Below, piece after piece: positions 25,095-31,602 of a stretch of DNA of 46,866 nucleotides (position 1 is its first letter; each line of letters opens with the position of its first letter). The notes beneath the pieces are model-generated. The model saw nothing but the letters and a program-made list of their open reading frames with translations. It was not told the origin of the DNA and searched no databases. Source of the DNA: an uncultured Flavobacteriaceae bacterium (lineage in GTDB: Bacteria; Bacteroidota; Bacteroidia; Flavobacteriales; Flavobacteriaceae); contig CAJXVT010000016.1 in the NCBI GenBank assembly GCA_913062575.1, positions 1 through 46,866 on the forward strand. Reading direction: 5' to 3'. The translations under genes were made by a program, and so were the position numbers.

Positions 25095-25814
25095 ATGGAA
25101 ATTAAGAAAAATCCAAAATCAAACTTAGAAAATTACTCAAAGTTGTTTATTCAGCTAGGGTTGGTTTTAGCTCTTTTTGTTACGTATGTAGCAATGGAGA
25201 ATAAAACATATGATAAGGTTGTGGATACGTTTGGAGACGCAAATATGCAAGATGAAATGGATGAAGATATTCCAATTACAGAACGTATAGAGCCAGTTAA
25301 GCCAAAAGCACCGCCACCACCAGCACCAGAAAAAATCGAAATCGTTGAAGACGAAAAAGAAGTTGAAGAAACAGTAATTGAAACTACTGAGACTGATGAA
25401 ACTGAGGCTGTTGAAGTAGAGGAAATAGAAGAAGTAGAGGAAGTAGATGAAGTGATTGAAGATGTTCCATTTTCAATTATTGAAGAAGTTCCTGTTTTTC
25501 CAGGATGTAAAGGTTCAAGAGCTCAGAAAATCAATTGCTTGAATAAAAAAATGAGACTTCATATCCAAAAAAAGTTCAACAGTGATTTAGCTGGAGATTT
25601 AGGATTGTCTCCTGGGAAAAAGAAAATTATCATATTTTTTAGAATAGATCCAAAAGGAAATATTACTGAAATTCAAGCAAGAGCACCTCACCCAAGATTA
25701 AAGAAAGAAGCAATTAGAGTAGCGAAATTGTTACCTAAGATGATTCCAGGGAAACAAAGAGGGGTTCCAGTAGGAATGAAATATACATTACCAATCTCTT
25801 TTAATGTAGAGTAG
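25095..25814 (+). CDS. tonB: Energy transducer TonB
   Basis: 239-residue inner-membrane protein that spans the periplasm to energise TonB-dependent receptors. One N-terminal membrane helix (residues ~16-33, FIQLGLVLALFVTYVAM) follows a short cytoplasmic lead. A proline run PVKPKAPPPPAP comes next, then an unusually acidic linker (residues ~82-125, mostly E, V, D, T) instead of a long Pro/Lys repeat. The C-terminal TonB domain reads EEVPVFPGC, FFRIDPKGNITEIQARAPHP, EAIRVAKLLPKMIPGKQ and VGMKYTLPISFNVE. Two cysteines (in FPGCKG and INCLNK) are characteristic of this Bacteroidota subtype. Confidence 0.92.
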   Translation: MEIKKNPKSNLENYSKLFIQLGLVLALFVTYVAMENKTYDKVVDTFGDANMQDEMDEDIPITERIEPVKPKAPPPPAPEKIEIVEDEKEVEETVIETTETDETEAVEVEEIEEVEEVDEVIEDVPFSIIEEVPVFPGCKGSRAQKINCLNKKMRLHIQKKFNSDLAGDLGLSPGKKKIIIFFRIDPKGNITEIQARAPHPRLKKEAIRVAKLLPKMIPGKQRGVPVGMKYTLPISFNVE

Positions 25815-25840
25815 TAAAAGTATTCAAATAAAATATAAAA

Positions 25841-25871
25841 AGAGCAACCTACTTCGGTTGCTCTTTTTTAT
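25841..25871 (+). terminator. Terminator after tonB
   Basis: Stem AAAGAGCAACC (25841-25851), loop TACTTC, mirror GGTTGCTCTTT (25858-25868), then T's through 25871. It starts 26 bases after the tonB stop. Confidence 0.92.
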
Positions 25872-25908
25872 TGGCTTTTTTTGAAATAGTATAGTTGTAA
25901 TATTAAAA

Positions 25909-26031
25909 GCTAGTTATAAAAAAGAAGTGAATAGAATTATAACGGAACTCCCAGATTTAACTGCAGGAATGTAAAGGGAAATTCCAGTAAATGTTAAGTT
26001 TACTTTGCCAATTTCGTTTAAGATAGAATAA
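25909..26031 (+). pseudogene. Decayed C-terminal end of a second TonB-type protein
   Basis: In the plus frame through 25909 the translation ends EVNRIITELPDLTAGM, a TAA (25972-25974), then REIPVNVKFTLPISFKIE and TAA at 26029-26031. Against the end of the neighbouring TonB (EAIRVAKLLPKMIPGK-Q-RGVPVGMKYTLPISFNVE) it aligns without a gap over 35 positions, and the internal TAA falls where the intact gene has CAA (glutamine). The frame is blocked upstream as well (TAA at 25906). This is a relic of a tandem tonB paralogue reduced to its last ~40 codons, still followed by its own terminator. Confidence 0.8.
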
Positions 26032-26042
26032 CAGTACTATAT

Positions 26043-26069
26043 CTCAGTGAAATATCACTGAGTTTTTTT
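26043..26069 (+). terminator. Terminator after the tonB relic
   Basis: Stem CTCAGTGA (26043-26050), loop AATA, mirror TCACTGAG (26055-26062), then seven T's. It is 11 bases after the relic's stop and 47 bases before deoC. Confidence 0.85.
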
Positions 26070-26116
26070 ATTTAGTAGTGAGCTATTTACTATTTTTGTT
26101 AGATAATATTTCACCT

Positions 26117-26860
26117 ATGAAGCTCATTCATTATTTAGATTCTACGTATTTAAAAACACCCCAACAAGCAAATTTATCAGAAGAACAAACCCAAGTGAAA
26201 ATTGTTCAGTTAGTTGAAGAGGCTATTGCGTATGATTTTAAGTTGGTGATGATTCGTGCTAATTATATTTCTTTAGCAAAAGAATTGATTGCCAATGAAA
26301 GTTCAAATGTTTTAGTGGGCACAGTAATTGGTTTTCATGAAGGAACTTTTTCTTTAGATGAAAAGCTAATAGAAGCGCAAAAAGCAATAGATTTAGGAGC
26401 CGATGAGCTAGATTATGTAACCAATTATGAAGCGTTTAAAAAAGGGAATCATTCATTAGTACAAGAAGAAATTATAAAAGGAACTGAAATTGGGTTAAAA
26501 AACAATAAGGTAGTAAAATGGATAATAGAAGTTGCAGCTTTAACAGACGATCAAATAGCAGGAATTTCAAAATTGATAAAAGAAATTGTAATAGAAAATT
26601 TTGGTACTCAAAAGGCTAAAAATGTTTTTGTAAAATCTTCAACCGGATTTTATAAAACAAAAGAAGGTAAACCAAACGGAGCAACATTTCAGAGCATAAA
26701 AATTATGTCAGAAAATGCAAAGCCACTAAAAATTAAAGCAGCCGGAGGAGTTAAAACAAAGAACGATGCATTAAAAATGATTACTTTAGGAGTCGAAAGA
26801 ATTGGAACTTCGTCTGCAAAGCAAATTATTGATGAAGATAAAATAAATTTAGAATATTAA
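26117..26860 (+). CDS. deoC: Deoxyribose-phosphate aldolase
   Basis: Class I aldolase that cleaves 2-deoxyribose 5-phosphate to acetaldehyde and glyceraldehyde 3-phosphate in deoxynucleoside catabolism. 247 residues. Catalytic features: ADELDYVTN with an aspartate at 99, VKSSTGF with the Schiff-base lysine 173, and KIKAAGGVKT with lysine 207. GTVIGFHEGT binds substrate in the family. A GTG at 26078 would add 13 residues before the usual family start MKLIHYLDSTYL; the ATG at 26117 is preferred. The stop is directly followed by the next start (TAAATG). Confidence 0.94.
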   Translation: MKLIHYLDSTYLKTPQQANLSEEQTQVKIVQLVEEAIAYDFKLVMIRANYISLAKELIANESSNVLVGTVIGFHEGTFSLDEKLIEAQKAIDLGADELDYVTNYEAFKKGNHSLVQEEIIKGTEIGLKNNKVVKWIIEVAALTDDQIAGISKLIKEIVIENFGTQKAKNVFVKSSTGFYKTKEGKPNGATFQSIKIMSENAKPLKIKAAGGVKTKNDALKMITLGVERIGTSSAKQIIDEDKINLEY

Positions 26861-27433
26861 ATGAAGAGATATAAAGCACATGAATCTGCAGTCATTGATG
26901 AGGGTTGTGAAATAGGAGAGGGAACAAGTATTTGGCATTTTAGCCATATAATGCCCAATTGTAAAATAGGAAACAACTGTAATATTGGACAAAACGTAGT
27001 AATTTCTCCAGAAGTGGTATTGGGCAATAATGTTAAGGTGCAAAATAATGTTTCTATTTATACAGGAGTTATTTGTGAAGACGATGTCTTTTTAGGGCCA
27101 TCAATGGTTTTTACAAATGTAATTAATCCTAGAAGTGCTGTAAATAGAAAAAATCAATACTTGAAAACCATTGTAAAAAAAGGAGTGAGTATTGGTGCAA
27201 ATGCAACCATTGTTTGTGGAAATGATATTGGAAAGTTTTCCTTTATTGGAGCAGGAGCAGTTGTTGTAAAAGAAGTTTTACCTTATGCATTAGTTGTTGG
27301 GAATCCATCAAAACAAATTGGCTGGATGAGCGAATATGGGCATCGATTAGATTTTAATGAAGATGGTATTGCAGAATGTCCAGAGAGCAAAGAGAAGTAT
27401 CAATTAAAAAACAATAGCGTTACCAAATTGTAA
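26861..27433 (+). CDS. Hexapeptide-repeat sugar N-acetyltransferase (WbpD/WlbB-like)
   Basis: Left-handed beta-helix acyltransferase of 190 residues. Family marks: EGTSIWHFSHIMPNCKIG, NNVKVQNNVSIYTGV, DVFLGPSMVFTNVINPRS, GANATIVCGNDIG, and ALVVGNPSKQIGWMSEYGHR. These match WbpD/WlbB enzymes that acetylate the 3-amino group of UDP-2-acetamido-3-amino-glucuronic acid for O-antigen. The exact substrate is inference, because the partner oxidoreductase and aminotransferase (WbpB/WbpE) are not nearby. It is coupled to deoC by TAAATG, an unrelated pathway, and followed by remB after 10 bases. Confidence 0.85.
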   Translation: MKRYKAHESAVIDEGCEIGEGTSIWHFSHIMPNCKIGNNCNIGQNVVISPEVVLGNNVKVQNNVSIYTGVICEDDVFLGPSMVFTNVINPRSAVNRKNQYLKTIVKKGVSIGANATIVCGNDIGKFSFIGAGAVVVKEVLPYALVVGNPSKQIGWMSEYGHRLDFNEDGIAECPESKEKYQLKNNSVTKL

Positions 27434-27443
27434 TTAAAAACGA

Positions 27444-29498
27444 ATGAAAAAAAGAATTCTACTTTTTATGCTGTTAATTCCAGCATTAATAGTTGCGCAA
27501 TCAGAAAAACATCCAGAATTTAACGAGTGTAAAAATCAAGATCTTAAGGAGCTAGAATTGTGTTTTTATAAGCAAACAAAAGAGTTGTTTTTTAAAGAAT
27601 TTAACTCGCCCGTTATTCTTGAAAGAGAACAATATACAGCAAATGTAACAGCTGTTTTTGTGGTTACTAACACTGGAAATTTCAAATTAATTTATGTAAA
27701 CTCACCTTATAAAGAGTTGCAAAAAGAGGTTGAAAGAGTCTTTAAGACCTTGCCAACAATAGCACCAGCAAAATATAATAACCATAGTGTTGAAATGCGT
27801 TTTGCTTTGCCATTAAATTTCCCTTTACAAATTGGAAATGAAGTTGTAGAGGATATTGTAAAAGTTCAACCTATAGAAATTAGGAAGGCAGTTCAAGAAA
27901 AAACAAATCAAAAGTCATTATTTATAGAGCATAAAAGTCAGTTAAATATTCCTTTTAATCATCAGCGATATATCAATTACGAATATGCTTTAAACAAAGT
28001 AAAAAACACACATACGGCTGTAAAGCCATATACCTATAGTGCTATTTCTAATTATTTTGATTTGGACCAAGAGAAGAGTCAATTTTTAAAACCAGATGAA
28101 AGTACTTGGATAGGGAGAAAATTGTGGAACGAACACTTATTGGAGGTGCGAGGAGATGGATATTGGTTTAATTTAGATTTTCTTTTAGACGTGCAACTAG
28201 GGAAAGATAATTCAGATGTTTCTTATACATACAATAACTCAAGAAATTTAACAATTAATGGAGGATTGGGAAATAAACTTTCTTTTTCTGCAACCATTTA
28301 TGAAAGTCAGGGTCGATTTGCAGAATATATTAATGAGTATATTTCAAACCCATCATTGTCTTTTAAGCCTGCATTTTCAGAAGGATTAGTTCCTGGAAGA
28401 GGGAAAGCAAAAGGATTTAAAGCTGATGCTTATGATTATCCAGTGGCAGAAGGGTACTTGTCATATACGCCAAATAAATTTTTACAATTTCAATTTGGAA
28501 ATGGAAAGAATTTTATTGGTGATGGATATAGGTCGTTATTATTATCAGATACATCTTCTCCTATGCCATATTCAAAACTAAATTTGAGTTTTTGGAAACT
28601 CAATTATACAACTCTTTGGCTTTGGGGCACTGATGTAAGACATGGTGCGGTGGTTGATAATGAGCACGCAAGGAAATATATAGCAATACATTACTTGAGT
28701 ATTAATATTACTGATAGATTTAATTTAGGCTTGTTTGAAACAGCAGTTTCCAAAGGAGATCAAGGGTTTGATGTAGGGTTTTTAAACCCGTTAATCTTTT
28801 ATCGGTCTGTAGAATTTGGGCGAGGAGAAGATGCTGGAAATGCAATGCTGGGCTTAACCGCTAAGTATAAGTTAAAAGATAATTTAACACTATATTCTCA
28901 AATAGTCATAGATGAGTTTTCATTTGGAAAGATTAGTGATTTGGGATATTGGGGGAATAAGTTTGGGTTTCAGTTTGGAGCTAAATACTTTGATGCCTTT
29001 AATGTAAAGAATTTGTTTGTACAGGCAGAGTTAAATACGGTTAGGCCTTATACATTTGCTCATAAAGATCCTGTTCTTAATTACGGAAACTATAGTCAAC
29101 CATTAAGTCATACTTGGGGAGCAAATTTCTGGGAAGCAATCGGGATTGCTAACTATAAATTTGATAGATGGACTGTGGGTGCTAAAATGGTGTTGGGGCA
29201 AAAAGGATTTGATAAAGGTGATGGAACCAGTTATGGAGGGGATATCTACAAGTCGTATTTAATTAGAAGAGGAAATTATGATAACGAATTAGCTCAGGGA
29301 AACAAAGCAACTATCTTTATGGCAGATTTTCAAGGAAGGTATTTATTAAATGCTTCTAGTAATTTAAGTATTTTTAGTGGATTGACCTTTAGGAGTTTTT
29401 CTCCAAAAATTACTACAGATAATTTTAAAGCATCAAATACTATATGGTTTTCAGTAGGTTTAAAGGCCGATCTGTTTAATTGGTATTTTGATTTCTAA
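27444..29498 (+). CDS. remB: Gliding motility protein RemB: TonB-C-like domain plus outer-membrane barrel
   Basis: 684 residues. The signal peptide is MKKRILLFMLLIPALIVAQ. Residues ~20-133 look like a TonB C-terminal domain: HPEFNECKNQ...LCFYKQ, VFVVTNTGNFKLIYV, LQKEVERVFKTLPTIAPAKY, and VEMRFALPLNFPL; it parallels the TonB at 25095 in cysteine placement and order. From ~190 on it has amphipathic, aromatic-rich strands of a Wzi/RemB-type outer-membrane protein (e.g. GNGKNFIGDGYRSLLLSD, FDVGFLNPLIFYRSVEFGRG, SIFSGLTFRSF). RemB was named from F. johnsoniae, where it supports gliding. sprA and remB lie close together in that genome too, from memory. I am fairly sure of the name; a role in capsule or adhesin handling is also possible. 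Confidence 0.78.
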   Translation: MKKRILLFMLLIPALIVAQSEKHPEFNECKNQDLKELELCFYKQTKELFFKEFNSPVILEREQYTANVTAVFVVTNTGNFKLIYVNSPYKELQKEVERVFKTLPTIAPAKYNNHSVEMRFALPLNFPLQIGNEVVEDIVKVQPIEIRKAVQEKTNQKSLFIEHKSQLNIPFNHQRYINYEYALNKVKNTHTAVKPYTYSAISNYFDLDQEKSQFLKPDESTWIGRKLWNEHLLEVRGDGYWFNLDFLLDVQLGKDNSDVSYTYNNSRNLTINGGLGNKLSFSATIYESQGRFAEYINEYISNPSLSFKPAFSEGLVPGRGKAKGFKADAYDYPVAEGYLSYTPNKFLQFQFGNGKNFIGDGYRSLLLSDTSSPMPYSKLNLSFWKLNYTTLWLWGTDVRHGAVVDNEHARKYIAIHYLSINITDRFNLGLFETAVSKGDQGFDVGFLNPLIFYRSVEFGRGEDAGNAMLGLTAKYKLKDNLTLYSQIVIDEFSFGKISDLGYWGNKFGFQFGAKYFDAFNVKNLFVQAELNTVRPYTFAHKDPVLNYGNYSQPLSHTWGANFWEAIGIANYKFDRWTVGAKMVLGQKGFDKGDGTSYGGDIYKSYLIRRGNYDNELAQGNKATIFMADFQGRYLLNASSNLSIFSGLTFRSFSPKITTDNFKASNTIWFSVGLKADLFNWYFDF

Positions 29499-29518
29499 TT
29501 TTTTTTTTTTTTTTTTTT
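29499..29518 (+). repeat. 20-T homopolymer directly after remB
   Basis: Twenty consecutive T's begin at the base after the remB stop. No inverted repeat precedes it. It could end transcription poorly on its own or be replication-slippage expansion; read length error can also change it. It does not touch the coding frame. Confidence 0.85.
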
Positions 29519-29547
29519 AAAACATAACAAGATTTATAAAAAACATG

Positions 29548-29555
29548 TATATTTG
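29548..29555 (+). promoter_or_regulatory. Candidate -7 element for a short RNA
   Basis: TATATTTG matches TAnnTTTG exactly. The nearest plus-strand gene is 505 bases away, behind a strong terminator and two minus-strand tRNAs, so it would serve the short transcript at 29562. No -33 TTG is found in the preceding A/T-rich sequence. Confidence 0.45.
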
Positions 29556-29561
29556 TATCGT

Positions 29562-29625
29562 GGTGTAAAAACCACTTTCTTTTTCATAGCAATTTTCCCA
29601 CTCTAATTTTAGAGTGGGTTTTTTT
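29562..29625 (+). ncRNA. Candidate small RNA ending in a terminator
   Basis: A -7 element at 29548 is followed by about 60 bases with no reading frame. A small hairpin (GTGG-TGTAAAAA-CCAC, 29562-29577) and a strong terminator stem (CCCACTCT-AATTTT-AGAGTGGG, 29597-29618) with seven T's follow. This layout suggests a short non-coding transcript, or the terminated 3' end of remB. Extent is an estimate from the promoter. No Rfam family is claimed. Confidence 0.42.
29597..29625 (+). terminator. Terminator for remB read-through and/or the candidate RNA
   Basis: Eight-base perfect stem CCCACTCT / AGAGTGGG (29597-29604 and 29611-29618), loop AATTTT, T-run 29619-29625. Confidence 0.92.
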
Positions 29626-29657
29626 ATGTTCAATAATTCGATTTATTTTTTTTGCAT

Positions 29658-29691
29658 AAAAAAAGTCTTAACAAATTAATGTTAAGACTTT
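29658..29691 (-). terminator. Terminator of the tRNA transcript
   Basis: Eleven-base perfect stem (29662-29672 with 29681-29691, AAAGTCTTAAC on the plus strand), loop 8 bases, and a T-run on the minus strand (A's at 29658-29664). It ends the tRNA-Gly/tRNA-Leu transcript 5 bases after tRNA-Leu. Confidence 0.88.
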
Positions 29692-29696
29692 AGTTG

Positions 29697-29782
29697 TACT
29701 CAAGATGGGACTTGAACCCATACGGGCATTACTGCCCACTGGATTTTAAGTCCAGCGTGTCTACCAATTCCACCACTTGAGC
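29697..29782 (-). tRNA. tRNA-Leu (anticodon UAA)
   Basis: Class II tRNA with a long variable arm. Acceptor GCTCAAG pairs with CTTGAGT (one G-U), discriminator A. The anticodon stem is CTGGA / TCCAG around CTTAAAA, giving anticodon TAA; the T arm carries GGTTCAAGTCC. The CCA end is not encoded. The intact minus-strand body is about 86 bases. Confidence 0.95.
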
Positions 29783-29806
29783 ATTGGTATATTTTTAATT
29801 GAATAG

Positions 29807-29878
29807 AGCGAAAGACGGGATTTGAACCCGCGACCCCCACCTTGGCAAGGTGATGCTCTACCCCTGAGCTACTTTCGC
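29807..29878 (-). tRNA. tRNA-Gly (anticodon GCC)
   Basis: 72-base class I tRNA. Acceptor GCGAAAG pairs with CTTTCGC, discriminator T(U). D arm GCTCAGGGGTAGAGC, anticodon stem ACCTT / AAGGT around GCC, T arm GCGGGTTCAAATCCCGT. CCA is not encoded. It precedes tRNA-Leu by 24 bases in the same transcript. Confidence 0.96.
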
Positions 29879-29920
29879 ACAGTATATTTTTAAGAACTAG
29901 CATGTCTTTCAATGCGGGTG

Positions 29921-29950
29921 CAAAGTTAAAACAAAAAAGGAGATACCAAA
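29921..29950 (-). promoter_or_regulatory. Promoter of the tRNA-Gly/tRNA-Leu transcript
   Basis: On the minus strand: TTTG (29950-29947), 18 bases, TAACTTTG (29928-29921). Both boxes and the spacing fit the Bacteroidota TTG-N17-23-TAnnTTTG promoter exactly. tRNA-Gly begins 43 bases downstream of the -7 box. This is the best-formed promoter in the window. Confidence 0.8.
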
Positions 29951-30030
29951 GATATTTTTAAATTTTTTTAAAAAAATTTTAATTCCGGTTTTTATCACTT
30001 AAAAAGTGCAGGAAATCGAGTAGAAAAAAA

Positions 30031-30038
30031 TATCTTTG
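30031..30038 (+). promoter_or_regulatory. Candidate -7 element for ctaB
   Basis: TATCTTTG, a full TAnnTTTG match, 21 bases before the ATG at 30060. No TTG lies at 17-23 bases. The 180 bases from the tRNA-Gly gene to here hold only this and the tRNA promoter. Confidence 0.5.
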
Positions 30039-30059
30039 CAAAAGAATTGAAAATAATAA

Positions 30060-30962
30060 ATGGACTCCATTTCATCAATAGAAAATAAGCCAACTTTTAA
30101 AGGTTTTGTATCAGATTTTAAGCAACTTACAAAAATAGGGTTGTCATTAAGTGTTGTGTTTTCTGCAATAGCAGGTTATTTACTTGCTGTAGATATTATT
30201 GAAGCACGAATTATTATTAAATTAGCTGTTGGTGGATATTTAATGGTAGGCGCATCTAATGCATTTAATCAAGTTATAGAGAAAGATACTGATGCTTTAA
30301 TGAAGAGAACAATGAATCGACCATTACCAACAGGTCGAATGACTGTTAGAACCGCGTTAACTATTGCCGTTTTATTTACAATTATTGGAATTGGTATTCT
30401 GTATAGCATTAACGCAAAGTCGGCATTGTTTGGTGCAATCTGTATTTTCTTGTATGTTAGCGCTTACACTCCTTTGAAATCTGTAACACCACTCGCTGTG
30501 TTTGTTGGAGCATTACCAGGAGCAATACCGTTTATGTTAGGTTGGGTAGCAGCCACTAATCAATTTGGAATTGAAGCAGGCTTCTTATTCTTGATTCAGT
30601 TTTTTTGGCAGTTCCCGCATTTTTGGGCAATTGGATGGTTACAATTTGAAGAATATAAAAAGGCAGGGTTTAATATGTTGCCAATGAATACAAAAGATAA
30701 AGGAGCAGTTAAGCAAATTATCTTTTACACAATAATAATGATTCTTGTTTCAGTTTTGCCAGTTTTAAAAGTTACAGGAGAATTTTATATATACCCAGTA
30801 ACAGCGGTAATAATTGCTTTAATTGGGAGCTCAATGTTGTTTTATGGAGTAAAGTTATATAAGACAGAGTCTAATGTTGAAGCAAGAAAATTAATGTTGT
30901 CTAGTGTGCTTTATATCACATTAGTACAAATAATATATGTAGTAGATAAATTTTTACATTAA
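30060..30962 (+). CDS. ctaB: Protoheme IX farnesyltransferase (heme O synthase)
   Basis: UbiA-family inner-membrane prenyltransferase that adds a farnesyl group to heme B, giving heme O for the terminal oxidase. 300 residues with about eight to nine helices. The metal-pyrophosphate motif is EKDTDALMKRTMNRPLPTG (the NxxxDxxxD-type segment with N just upstream). SAYTPLKSVTPLAVFVGALP and QFPHFWAIGWLQFEEYK are typical second-motif regions. The stop is followed directly by the next start (TAAATG), so it heads the cytochrome oxidase operon. Heme A synthase (ctaA) is not in the window. Confidence 0.95.
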   Translation: MDSISSIENKPTFKGFVSDFKQLTKIGLSLSVVFSAIAGYLLAVDIIEARIIIKLAVGGYLMVGASNAFNQVIEKDTDALMKRTMNRPLPTGRMTVRTALTIAVLFTIIGIGILYSINAKSALFGAICIFLYVSAYTPLKSVTPLAVFVGALPGAIPFMLGWVAATNQFGIEAGFLFLIQFFWQFPHFWAIGWLQFEEYKKAGFNMLPMNTKDKGAVKQIIFYTIIMILVSVLPVLKVTGEFYIYPVTAVIIALIGSSMLFYGVKLYKTESNVEARKLMLSSVLYITLVQIIYVVDKFLH

Positions 30963-31547
30963 ATGAGTCAAGAAAGTTTAAAATCAGAATTAAAAACAGC
31001 AAAGCAAAAATCAGCAAAACCTATGTTATGGGTTTCAATGATTAGCATGACAATGTTCTTTGCTGGATTAACAAGTGCTTATGTTGTAAGTAGAAAAAGA
31101 GAAGATTGGGTTTCTTTTGATTTGCCAACAGCGTTTTACATCAGTACAATTTTAATTGTATTAAGCAGTATTACTTTTATTTTGTCTCAAAGATTGCTTA
31201 AAAAGAACAACATAAAAGCTAGTTTTTTATTATTGATACTTACCTTGTTTTTAGGAATTGGGTTTATTTACTTTCAATATGAAGGTTTTAATAACCTTAA
31301 GAGTATAGGTCTCTTTTTTACAGGACCAAACAGTACTGTATCAACATCATTTATTATTGGAATAACTTTTATGCATATTTTACACCTAATTGCGGGTTTA
31401 ATTGTGCTATTAGTTGTAATTTATAATCATTATAAATCTAAGTACACCGCTACTGAATTGCTTGGTTTTGAGCTAGGTGCAATATTCTGGCATTTTGTTG
31501 GAGTGCTATGGATTTATCTATTTTTCTTTTTCTATTTTATTAGATGA
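30963..31547 (+). CDS. Cytochrome c oxidase subunit III-like protein (short form)
   Basis: 194-residue membrane protein with five helices, in the heme-copper oxidase subunit III family. An N-terminal cytoplasmic stretch is followed by WVSMISMTMFFAGLTSAYVV, and the C-terminus LGAIFWHFVGVLWIYLFFFF is the family's WHF...W signature. Subunit III stabilises the oxidase core and proton entry. It precedes a second, longer subunit III gene. Bacteroidota oxidase clusters often have two such genes. This short form lacks the first two helices of mitochondrial subunit III. Confidence 0.88.
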   Translation: MSQESLKSELKTAKQKSAKPMLWVSMISMTMFFAGLTSAYVVSRKREDWVSFDLPTAFYISTILIVLSSITFILSQRLLKKNNIKASFLLLILTLFLGIGFIYFQYEGFNNLKSIGLFFTGPNSTVSTSFIIGITFMHILHLIAGLIVLLVVIYNHYKSKYTATELLGFELGAIFWHFVGVLWIYLFFFFYFIR

Positions 31548-31558
31548 TGAAAATTATG

Positions 31559-31566
31559 TAATTTTG
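31559..31566 (+). promoter_or_regulatory. Candidate internal promoter -7 element
   Basis: TAATTTTG matches TAnnTTTG, 36 bases before the second subunit III gene. It could provide extra transcription of the structural subunits. -33 not evident. Confidence 0.35.
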
Positions 31567-31602
31567 ACAAACTATTTTAAAAAATAATTAACATAGATAT
31601 TT

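Noticed and set aside
26078..26116. Upstream start for deoC
   Set aside because: The short extension lies next to the terminator at 26043 and is not part of DeoC proteins.
29499..29518. Phase-variation switch in remB
   Set aside because: The T tract starts after the stop codon and cannot shift the frame.
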